From NCBI GenBank assembly GCA_016213895.1, contig JACQZJ010000042.1, positions 1-47,689 on the forward strand: 47,689 nucleotides of DNA, given 5' to 3'. A model generated the notes under the pieces. The model had not been told where the DNA came from. It worked only from the letters and a program-made list of their open reading frames with translations, and ran no database searches. Shown here piece after piece: positions 41,682 through 47,689 of the stretch (position 1 is the first letter of the stretch; each line of letters begins with the position of its first letter). The stretch comes from Planctomycetota bacterium (lineage in GTDB: Bacteria; Planctomycetota; B15-G4; JADJEK01). The translations under genes and the position numbers were made by a program.

Positions 41682-43248
41682 GCAGGGTCTCGGCGCATGG
41701 CTCGAGCGCGCCGGCGCCGCGCAGGTGGACCGTCACGGTGCGGCCTTCGCCGATGCGCTCGTCGGTGTCGATGGAGACGCCGTGGGCGGCCGCGTCAGCG
41801 GCGAACAGGCTGCGCTCCGCGCGCCGCAAGGCGCGCTCGAACTGGCTGGCGTCCGCCTCGCGCCTGCTCCCCTGCACGATCTCCTCTACTCCGGCCGAGC
41901 TGACGCCCGCGCTGTTGTCCCGCAGGACGACGCTCACCCCCGCGCCGTAACCGCGCGTTTCGATGCTGAGCCGCCGCGGGACGGGCGCGCGGCGCAGCGC
42001 GGCGCGCGCGCGCCGCAGCAGCCGCGCCAGCAGGCGCTCCAGCACGCCCGCGTCCATGAGGATCTCCGGGAGGTCGCGCTCGAGCGACAGCCGCACTTCG
42101 ATGCCGGCTCGCTTCAGGTCGGGGAGGGCGAGATCGAGCGACGCCACGAGCGCGTCGTTGACCTGCTGGCGGCTCGGCCGGCCGCTGCGGCGGCCGAGGT
42201 TCTTGAGTTCCGCGCAGCACTCCCGGATCTGGATGAGGCATCCCTTGAGCCGCTCGAGGTTGGCCGCGACCGGGGAGGCGGCATCGCTTTGACCAAGGCC
42301 GCGGGCGATGCGGCGCACGGCCTCGAGCGCGGCGGCGATCGGGCCGGAGATGGCGCTGTCCGCGGCCTGGCCCACGACGGTCGCCTGCTCCAGGGCGCGC
42401 GCGCGCGCCAGCCTGGACCCGGAGACACGCAGCTCGCGGTAGGCCCGGCGCAGGGCGCGCTCCTTGCCCTCCAGCTCGGTGAGGAGCCGCAGGCCGTTCA
42501 GCGCCGCGCCCAGCCGGTCGGCCACGGCCAGGAGCTGGGCCTGCTCGGGTTCGGTCAGGTCGCCCGCGCCCAGGAGCACGATGGCGCCGACGGCGTCGCC
42601 GCCCGCGCGCACGAGACAGGCGTGCAGGCCGGAACGTGCAGCGTCGGAGTGGACGCCGCACGCGTCCGGGGACGCGGCGCCCGCCAGCACGTCTTCGGCG
42701 CAGCGCTGCGCCTCGCGCGGGACCTCCGCCGTCAACGGGCAGACGCCGCGCCTCACCAGGGTGGAGGAGTCCGAGTCCTTCAGGTAGACGCAGCCCGCCG
42801 CGAAGGGGATGCGCTCGCGCACTTTCTCCAGCACGCAGAGCAGCGCGCTCTCGATGCGCTCGTGCTGCTCCAGCTCGCGCGCCACGTCCAGCACCAGGTG
42901 CAGCTCGTCGGCGCGCAGTTTCTCGAGCTCGGCGGGCGCCTCGGCCTGGGCGGCGGCGGCCTGACTCCTCTCGAGCTTGCGGTCGCGCGACCAGGCGTCT
43001 AGCAGGAACAGCCCGACGAGCGTGGCCACGTACAGGGTGACGAGCCGCGGCTCGAAGCCGCGGCCGAGGCGCTCGACCACCGTCTCGGCGATGGCGGGAT
43101 AGAGGGCCATGATGCCGCCCGCCAGCGCGGCCGGAACGAGGGTGCGCAGCAGCTGGCGCGCCGCCTGCGCGCGGGCGTCGCGCGCGGGCGCGCCGCGGAA
43201 AGCCGTCCGCGGGCCGCTTGCTTCCTGGGAGCCCAGTGGCGCTTCCAA
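41677..43248 (-). CDS. GAF-domain sensor with degenerate histidine-kinase core
   Basis: A 523-residue protein with TTG start at 43248 (GAGG a few bases upstream). Two hydrophobic helices lie at about 37-52 and 66-83, then a coiled coil (88-120), a GAF domain (about 125-260), a second coiled coil, and a helical pair followed by a Bergerat-like fold (about 365-520). The phospho-acceptor position of the HisKA helix is not His: the usual AHExxNPL reads ADSAISGPI. The N and G boxes are also poor (LRDNSAGVSS instead of DNGxGI). It is thus unlikely to be an active kinase and may act as a ligand-binding partner of another sensor. No response regulator is adjacent. Confidence 0.7.
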   Translation of the reverse strand: MEAPLGSQEASGPRTAFRGAPARDARAQAARQLLRTLVPAALAGGIMALYPAIAETVVERLGRGFEPRLVTLYVATLVGLFLLDAWSRDRKLERSQAAAAQAEAPAELEKLRADELHLVLDVARELEQHERIESALLCVLEKVRERIPFAAGCVYLKDSDSSTLVRRGVCPLTAEVPREAQRCAEDVLAGAASPDACGVHSDAARSGLHACLVRAGGDAVGAIVLLGAGDLTEPEQAQLLAVADRLGAALNGLRLLTELEGKERALRRAYRELRVSGSRLARARALEQATVVGQAADSAISGPIAAALEAVRRIARGLGQSDAASPVAANLERLKGCLIQIRECCAELKNLGRRSGRPSRQQVNDALVASLDLALPDLKRAGIEVRLSLERDLPEILMDAGVLERLLARLLRRARAALRRAPVPRRLSIETRGYGAGVSVVLRDNSAGVSSAGVEEIVQGSRREADASQFERALRRAERSLFAADAAAHGVSIDTDERIGEGRTVTVHLRGAGALEPCAETLL

Positions 43249-43460
43249 CTTGATCCTCGACCGTTCGGGCAGGGGCGGTCGCGGCGTCCTCCGTCCTTGC
43301 CCGGACGGGACGCGCGCCGCAGTCGTTCCGTTATCGAGAGGAAGGGCAGCCTCTCTTGACGGACTTGCCGCGAATCCGCCGTTGCGGCGGAGCGGGATCG
43401 GGTCCGCGCCGCGCGAGCGCTCGCGCGCGGCGGGGCCGCCGGCGCTACAATCCCTTCCTC
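43249..43460. other. Divergent intergenic region with hairpins and an 18-base palindrome
   Basis: The gap between the sensor-like gene and hutI holds three symmetric elements: GAGAGG/CCTCTC at 43336-43355 (8-base loop), TCCGCC/GGCGGA at 43375-43391 (5-base loop), and a perfect 18-base palindrome CGCGCGAGCGCTCGCGCG at 43410-43427. The last lies upstream of the hutI -10 candidate and could be an operator. GC-rich sequence yields such palindromes by chance more often than average. Confidence 0.4.
43446..43451 (+). promoter_or_regulatory. Possible -10 element for hutI, near-leaderless
   Basis: TACAAT lies 9 bases before ATG 43461, so the transcript would start within a few bases of the ATG. There is no Shine-Dalgarno sequence before this ATG, which agrees with leaderless translation. 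Confidence 0.4.
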
Positions 43461-44732
43461 ATGGAAGCATGCGACCTGCTCATCCGGAACGCCTCCGAGG
43501 TGGTGACCCTCGCCGGCGCGGCGCCGCGGGTGCGCGCGGCCCTGGACCGGCCGGAGGTCGTTGTCCAGGGCGCGGTCGCGGTGGCCGGCGGGAAGATCGT
43601 CGCGGTGGGGAGCGCCGCGCAGGTCGAGGCGCGCTTCCGGCCGGCCGCGGTCCTGGACGCGCAGGGCGGCGCGATCGTGCCCGGCTTCGTCGACGCTCAT
43701 ACCCACCCCGTGTTCGGGGCGACGCGCGAGGCGGAGTTCGACATGCGCCTGCGCGGCCGGACGTACCAGGAGATCAGCGCGGCGGGCGGCGGCATCTTCT
43801 CCTCGGTCCGCTCGCTGCGCGCCGCGAGCAGCGCGGAGCTGGCGCGGCTGGTGCACGCGCGATTCGACCGCTTCCTCACGGCCGGGACGACCACGATCGA
43901 GGCCAAGTCGGGCTACGGGCTGAACCGCGAAGACGAGATCCGCTCGCTGGAGATCCTGCGCGACGCGGCGGCCGAGCATCCCCTGGAAGTGGTGCCGACG
44001 TTCCTCGGCGCGCACCAGGTGCCGGAGGAGTATTCCGCGGCGCGCAGCGAGTACCTCGACTTCGTCATCCAGCGGGTCTTGCCGGAGGTGCGCGCGCGCC
44101 GGCTCGCCGTGGCGTGCGACGTCTTCTGCGACCAGGGGGCCTACACCGTGGCCGAGTCGCGCCGGCTGCTCGACGCGGCGCGGCGGCAGGGCTTCGCTCT
44201 GCGCGTGCATGCCGACGAGCTGGCGCCCGTCGGCGCGGCGGAGCTCGCCGCGGAGCTTTGCGCCGCCTCGGCCGACCACTTGTGCAGGGTGAGCGACGCC
44301 GGCATCGCCGCGCTCTGCGCGGCGGGCACGACCGCCGTGCTCCTGCCCGGAACGGTGCTGTCCTTGGGCGCGAAGGCGTTGCCGCCGGCACGCCGCCTGA
44401 TCGACGAGGGCGCGATCGTGGCGATCGCGAGCGACTTCAACCCGGGCACGTCGTACCTGCTGTCCATGCCGTGCGTGATCGCGATCGCGTGCACGCTGCT
44501 GCGCATGACCGTGGCCGAGGCGCTGGCCGCGGCCACGATCAACGCCGCCTGGTCGCTGGGCATCGCTGATCGCATCGGTTCGATCGAGGAGGGCAAGCAG
44601 GCCGACCTGCTCCTTCTGGAGCACCCGTCGCACCTCTTCCTGGCCTACCAGCTCGGGGAGAACCCGGTGGCCGCGGTCGTGAAGCGCGGCCGGGTCGTGT
44701 ACGAGCGGCCCGCGCTGGAGATCAGGCGCTGA
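43461..44732 (+). CDS. hutI: Imidazolonepropionase
   Basis: A 423-residue amidohydrolase of the histidine degradation pathway; it opens imidazolonepropionate to formiminoglutamate. Motifs: metal-binding DAHTHPVFG, the substrate segment RGRTYQEISAAGGGIFSSV, EAKSGYGL, FLGAHQVPEEY, HADELAP and SDFNPGTS, all typical of HutI. ATG 43461 is chosen by family start and the nearby -10 hexamer; the frame is open further upstream without homology. hutH, hutU and a formiminoglutamase are not in the window. The gene is followed 20 bases later by the first of two paralogous exported proteins. Confidence 0.94.
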   Translation: MEACDLLIRNASEVVTLAGAAPRVRAALDRPEVVVQGAVAVAGGKIVAVGSAAQVEARFRPAAVLDAQGGAIVPGFVDAHTHPVFGATREAEFDMRLRGRTYQEISAAGGGIFSSVRSLRAASSAELARLVHARFDRFLTAGTTTIEAKSGYGLNREDEIRSLEILRDAAAEHPLEVVPTFLGAHQVPEEYSAARSEYLDFVIQRVLPEVRARRLAVACDVFCDQGAYTVAESRRLLDAARRQGFALRVHADELAPVGAAELAAELCAASADHLCRVSDAGIAALCAAGTTAVLLPGTVLSLGAKALPPARRLIDEGAIVAIASDFNPGTSYLLSMPCVIAIACTLLRMTVAEALAAATINAAWSLGIADRIGSIEEGKQADLLLLEHPSHLFLAYQLGENPVAAVVKRGRVVYERPALEIRR

Positions 44733-44752
44733 CGCGCGGAACGGAGCGAAGC

Positions 44753-45961
44753 GTGCGGCATCTCACCACGTGCTTGTTGCTTGCCGGGGCGCTGGCCGCG
44801 GGCGGCCGCGCGGCCTTGCAGGAGAGCGGCGAGGACCTGTGCGGCGACTGCCACAGCACCGGCAAGGTCCCGCACGCGCACGACTCCGCGCTCCTGGAGC
44901 TGGAGAAGGACGCCATCTTCTGTTCCTGCTTCATGGACCAGGACCCGGAGGCGCTCGGCATGGACTGGATCGTCTGTCCCGACTGCCGCACGCCGTCGGC
45001 GCAGGCCAGGGCCAGGAGCGAGTTCGAGATGGAGTACGGGCGGCGCAAGAGCTGGCTGGAGGAGCGCCGCGCGAAGGTGGACAAGCACGCGGGCGAGGAA
45101 GTCCTGCACATCAAGACCAGGCACTTCGTCATCGCCTGGGACATCCCCAAGGTCAAGGTGGACCATCAGGTCCTCAAGGCGCACGAGGCCATGCACCTCT
45201 ACGCGCGCCGGATGGAGGATCTCTACCGGGTGATCCAGGAGGTGCACGGCATCGGCGAGACCGCCATGCACACCGGCGTCTACCACCTCTACCTCTTCGA
45301 GTCGCAGAAGGTGGCGGAGCGGGTCGGTGGCTACGTTCTAGACGGCATCGGCGGCGGCGGCGCCAAGTCGCTGATCGGACCCAACTCCGCGCATCTGCGC
45401 TGGTGGCGGAAGGAGGACCTGCCCGATGACGAGCGTTTCCACCAGGCGCTGGCGCACTCCGTCAGCCACCTCATTCACAACGACATCGACCAGTTCAACG
45501 AGTGGCTGGCCGTGCGCTACGGCTGGGCGTACGAGGGGCTGGCGCACTTCATCGAGATCCGTCTGTTCGGGCCGCCCATCACCTGGTGCCACCAGGAGAC
45601 CGGCGGCTTCGAGCACTGGAAGGGCAAGGACTGGGAGGCCAACGTCAAGAAGGCGGTGCTGGCCGGCACGCAGCCCGCCTTCCAGGAGATCATCACCAAG
45701 GCATCGGACGTGCTCACTCCCATGGAGCACCAGTTCTCGTGGTCGTACATCGACTACCTGATGTGGCTCGACCCCAAGAAGATGCCGCGCCTGCTCGGCC
45801 TCATGAAGGGACCGCAGCTGCCGGTGCGGGACGCGCTGCAGCAAGCCTACGGGCTGACCGTTGGACAGTTCGTCGACGGGTGGGAGGAGTTCGTGCGCAC
45901 GGAGTACTCGATCAAGCCGGTGAAGGGGCCGCGGCCGCGGGCGCCGCGCGCCGGCGGCTGA
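44753..45961 (+). CDS. Exported CGDCH / gluzincin-like protein, paralogue 1
   Basis: A 402-residue exported protein from GTG 44753, with GGAG 8 bases before it and a signal peptide of about 22 residues. A small N-terminal cysteine domain has Cys30 and Cys33 followed by His34 (CGDCH), and Cys75 and Cys78 (CPDC). The pattern fits either a four-Cys zinc site or a single c-type heme. The C-terminal half looks like a peptidase MA-type gluzincin: HSVSH at 235-239 and, 21 residues later, the Glu in YEGLAHFIE (Glu261), the spacing of the second motif. The catalytic Glu of HExxH is Ser here, so peptidase activity is doubtful. A near-identical layout occurs in the next gene. I do not recognise the family. 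Confidence 0.75.
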   Translation: MRHLTTCLLLAGALAAGGRAALQESGEDLCGDCHSTGKVPHAHDSALLELEKDAIFCSCFMDQDPEALGMDWIVCPDCRTPSAQARARSEFEMEYGRRKSWLEERRAKVDKHAGEEVLHIKTRHFVIAWDIPKVKVDHQVLKAHEAMHLYARRMEDLYRVIQEVHGIGETAMHTGVYHLYLFESQKVAERVGGYVLDGIGGGGAKSLIGPNSAHLRWWRKEDLPDDERFHQALAHSVSHLIHNDIDQFNEWLAVRYGWAYEGLAHFIEIRLFGPPITWCHQETGGFEHWKGKDWEANVKKAVLAGTQPAFQEIITKASDVLTPMEHQFSWSYIDYLMWLDPKKMPRLLGLMKGPQLPVRDALQQAYGLTVGQFVDGWEEFVRTEYSIKPVKGPRPRAPRAGG

Positions 45962-45970
45962 CGGAGCGCG

Positions 45971-46018
45971 CCGGCCGCACGGCCGGATCCAGCCGGGGAG
46001 CGGGCCGGGCGGGCTCCC
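45971..46018 (+). terminator. Two hairpins between the tandem paralogues
   Basis: CCGGCC/GGCCGG at 45971-45986 with a 4-base loop, then GGGAGC/GCTCCC at 45996-46018 with an 11-base loop followed by TT. They may end or attenuate transcription between the two paralogues. The T-tract is minimal, so this is only a possible terminator. A TAGAGT hexamer at 46042-46047 may then start the second gene. Confidence 0.35.
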
Positions 46019-46081
46019 TTCGCGCCGGCACGGGTCCGATGCTAGAGTGGTGCCACTCCCTTTCCGGATCATGGAGTCCCG

Positions 46082-47302
46082 TTGGTGCGCGCTTGCGTTC
46101 TCGCGCTTGTCCTCGCGCTTCACGCCGCCTGCCTTGCGCAGGAGCCCGGCGAGCCCCTGTGCGGCGATTGCCACACGACCGGCAAGATCCCGCACCCGCA
46201 GAAACCGGCCGTGCTGGAACAGGAGCAGGGCGTCGAGTATTGCTCGTTCTGGATGGACAGCGATCCCGAGGCGCTCGCTCTCGACTGGGTCGTCTGCCCC
46301 AACTGCCTGACGCCGTCCGTGCAGCAGAAAGCGCGGCTGGAGTTCGACGCGGAGTTCGCGCGGCGCAAGGCGTGGCTGGAGGAGCGCCGGGCGAAGGTGG
46401 ACAAGGTGACGCGCACCGAGAGCGTGCACATCCAGACCAAGCACTTCCTCATCGCCTGGGACATTCCCAAGATCAAGGTCGGGCGCAAGATCCTCAAGGC
46501 GCACGAGGCGGCGCACCTGTACATGCAGAGGGCGGAGGGGCTCTTTGCCTACATTCTCGACCTGCACGGCATCACGGAGGCGCAGACGCTCGGTACGCGC
46601 TTCGAGATCTACATGTTCGAGAGCGAGCGCGCCGCGCGCACCATTGCCCCGATCATGACGGACCTGCCGCTGCAGGGCGATCCCAAGGTGCAGATCGTGG
46701 GGCCGAAGATCTCGCGCATGGTCTGGTGGGACGACCCGGCCAAGATCATCGATGACGAGCACCGCCACCAGATGTGCGTGCATTGCCTGAGCCACCACAT
46801 CCATCACGACATCTGCCTCGGCCAGTACACGTTCTGGCTGTTCAAGAGCTACGGCTGGATGTACGAGGGACTGGCCTTCTACCTGGAGCACCGGATGTTC
46901 GGGCCGCCGAAGACGACGTGTTCGCAGGAAGCCGGCGGATTCGGCAACTACCGCGACAAGTCCTGGGAGGCGCTGGTCAAGAAGGACGTGATCGACGGAA
47001 CCTACCCCAACTTCCAGGACGTGATCAGCAAGGCCGCGGACGCGCTCACCGACCAGGACCGCCGCTTCGCCTGGTCGTACGTCGATTACTTGATGTGGTT
47101 CGACCCGCACAAGATGCCGCAGCTGATCACGGCCATGACCGGCGAGCAGCTTCCGACGCGCGACGCGCTGCGCAAGGCCTACGACATGAGCGTCGGTCAG
47201 TTCGTCGATGGATGGCTGGAGTTCGTGAATACCGAGTACTCGACGCGGCCGTCTAAGGGACCAATTGTGCGGCAGCCGAGGGGCACGAAGAAGGGAGAGT
47301 GA
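46082..47302 (+). CDS. Exported CGDCH / gluzincin-like protein, paralogue 2
   Basis: A 406-residue paralogue of the preceding protein. TTG 46082 is chosen because GGAG lies 5 bases before it and a signal peptide (MVRACVLALVLALHAACLA) follows. The N-terminal domain keeps CGDCH (27-31) and CPNC (72-75), and also Cys54. The DPEALALDWVVCPNC and SWLEERRAKVDK-like stretches closely follow the first copy. The gluzincin-like half has HCLSH at 234-238 and Glu262 in YEGLAFYLE, 24 residues after the second His; the usual catalytic Glu is Cys. Both metal-ligand His and the distal Glu are kept while the general base is lost, in the same way as in copy 1. The pair arose by tandem duplication. Function unknown. 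Confidence 0.75.
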   Translation: MVRACVLALVLALHAACLAQEPGEPLCGDCHTTGKIPHPQKPAVLEQEQGVEYCSFWMDSDPEALALDWVVCPNCLTPSVQQKARLEFDAEFARRKAWLEERRAKVDKVTRTESVHIQTKHFLIAWDIPKIKVGRKILKAHEAAHLYMQRAEGLFAYILDLHGITEAQTLGTRFEIYMFESERAARTIAPIMTDLPLQGDPKVQIVGPKISRMVWWDDPAKIIDDEHRHQMCVHCLSHHIHHDICLGQYTFWLFKSYGWMYEGLAFYLEHRMFGPPKTTCSQEAGGFGNYRDKSWEALVKKDVIDGTYPNFQDVISKAADALTDQDRRFAWSYVDYLMWFDPHKMPQLITAMTGEQLPTRDALRKAYDMSVGQFVDGWLEFVNTEYSTRPSKGPIVRQPRGTKKGE

Positions 47303-47321
47303 GGGGAAGGGAAGGGAAGGG

Positions 47322-47371
47322 GAGGAGCGTCGCGGCCGTTTCCCTGGCCTCCGGGAGCGGCAGCGCGACTT
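47322..47371 (+). repeat. 50-base direct repeat, copy 1
   Basis: Identical over 50 bases to 47640-47689, offset 318 bases. The base before each copy differs (G at 47321, T at 47639), so the left border is exact. The right border is unknown because the second copy runs to the end of the window. Confidence 0.9.
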
Positions 47372-47619
47372 CCGGTGCAGGCCGTGCGCGAGGAACGCGA
47401 TGGGGCTCGCTTCTGGCAGAGGCGATGCGGGCGCCGGGTCTGGATGAGGCACGTCGGGTGCGAGGTGGTACGCCGTCGCGGCCGCCCCCTGCGCCAGGGA
47501 AATCGGCCGCTCCGCTCACGGCTTGCCTCGATCCTCGCGGTCAAGGCGGGGCTGCTCGAGGCGAGTTACATGAGGACGGCGGCCGCGTGCAGGAGCCCGC
47601 GACCGCCCCAGAATCTGTG

Positions 47620-47640
47620 CACCGCGCGAAGCGCGCGGTG
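47620..47640 (+). other. Hairpin bordering the second repeat copy
   Basis: CACCGCGC at 47620-47627 pairs perfectly with GCGCGGTG at 47633-47640 across a 5-base loop. Its last base is the first base of the second repeat copy. There is no T-tract. It could be a transcription or replication signal, or a repeat-border structure. Confidence 0.5.
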
Positions 47641-47689
47641 AGGAGCGTCGCGGCCGTTTCCCTGGCCTCCGGGAGCGGCAGCGCGACTT
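47640..47689 (+). repeat. 50-base direct repeat, copy 2
   Basis: Second exact copy of 47322-47371, reaching the final base of the window. It may be the start of a tandem repeat with a 318-base unit, or the point where an assembly stopped at a repeat. Confidence 0.9.

Larger units (their letters stand above)
47303..47689. other. Non-coding stretch after the last gene
   Basis: No credible gene on either strand: short open frames lack a start context and their translations are Arg-rich. The first 20 bases after the stop are a purine-only GGGAAGGGAA run. It contains the first copy of a 50-base repeat (47322-47371), about 270 bases of unassigned sequence, a hairpin at 47620-47640 and the second repeat copy, which reaches the last base. 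Confidence 0.6.

Noticed and set aside
47375-47641. 88-codon open frame in the final non-coding stretch
   Set aside because: Weak start context, no Shine-Dalgarno, mixed Arg/Cys composition and no match to a domain; it ends inside the repeat border.
1-47689. CRISPR arrays, insertion sequences, integrases, tRNA or rRNA genes
   Set aside because: None was found on reading both strands: no regularly spaced repeats, transposase or integrase motifs, or cloverleaf-like segments in the short gaps. Very diverged or partial elements could have been missed by eye.

Overview
The window is a gene-dense, very GC-rich bacterial segment. It most resembles a member of the Planctomycetota or a close PVC relative. 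The reasons are: an ECF sigma factor fused through one membrane helix to a long row of carboxypeptidase-regulatory-like repeats, a second ECF sigma factor with a zinc-finger/HEAT-type anti-sigma factor, a SpoVG carrying an inserted zinc ribbon, a fused AroD-AroE, and many secreted proteins of unknown role (beta-helix, Kelch propeller, VCBS-like). An O-antigen ligase, a GDP-mannose-forming enzyme, an AsmA-like protein and lipoproteins indicate a two-membrane envelope. The taxonomic call is an inference from architecture; no search was possible.

Layout. 1-2170: a secreted VCBS-like protein, then the wreck of an MNT/HEPN toxin-antitoxin pair. 2324-5599: the membrane-tethered sigma factor. 5628-9420 (minus): speH, a speE-like gene and an O-antigen ligase, overlapping by ATGA. 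9537-13169: Kelch protein, pseudopilin, SprT-like metallopeptidase and a repeat lipoprotein. 13202-17257 (plus): Tat-exported glycosylasparaginase-type hydrolase, a frameshifted dihydroorotase and a beta-helix protein. 17217-24206 (minus): psd, a pssA-folK fusion, panC, ispE, spoVG, a DUF2520 oxidoreductase and aroDE. This run covers phosphatidylethanolamine, folate, pantothenate, isoprenoid and shikimate steps. 24259-28414 (minus): ECF sigma, anti-sigma with HEAT-like repeats, and a secreted protein with a secretin-N-like region. 28640-38994 (plus): folP, cdaA, ybbR/cdaR, glmM, tsaB, alr and a large AsmA-like protein, almost every junction overlapping. This unit links c-di-AMP synthesis to cell-wall precursor supply. 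39196-43248: manC, a CorC/HlyC-type CBS protein and a degenerate sensor kinase. 43461-47302: hutI and two tandem paralogues of an unrecognised exported family. 47303-47689 is non-coding and ends inside a 50-base direct repeat.

The points most worth pursuing are the two tandem exported paralogues (a CGDCH motif plus a gluzincin-like H-x3-H...E site with the catalytic Glu replaced), the PssA-FolK fusion, the tethered sigma factor with about nine repeats of about 92 residues, the sigma/anti-sigma/secreted-protein operon, and the degraded MNT/HEPN locus. Two probable frameshifts (dihydroorotase near 15204, cdaA tail near 30740) need read-level checking before biology is inferred from them. No mobile element, CRISPR array, tRNA or rRNA was seen.
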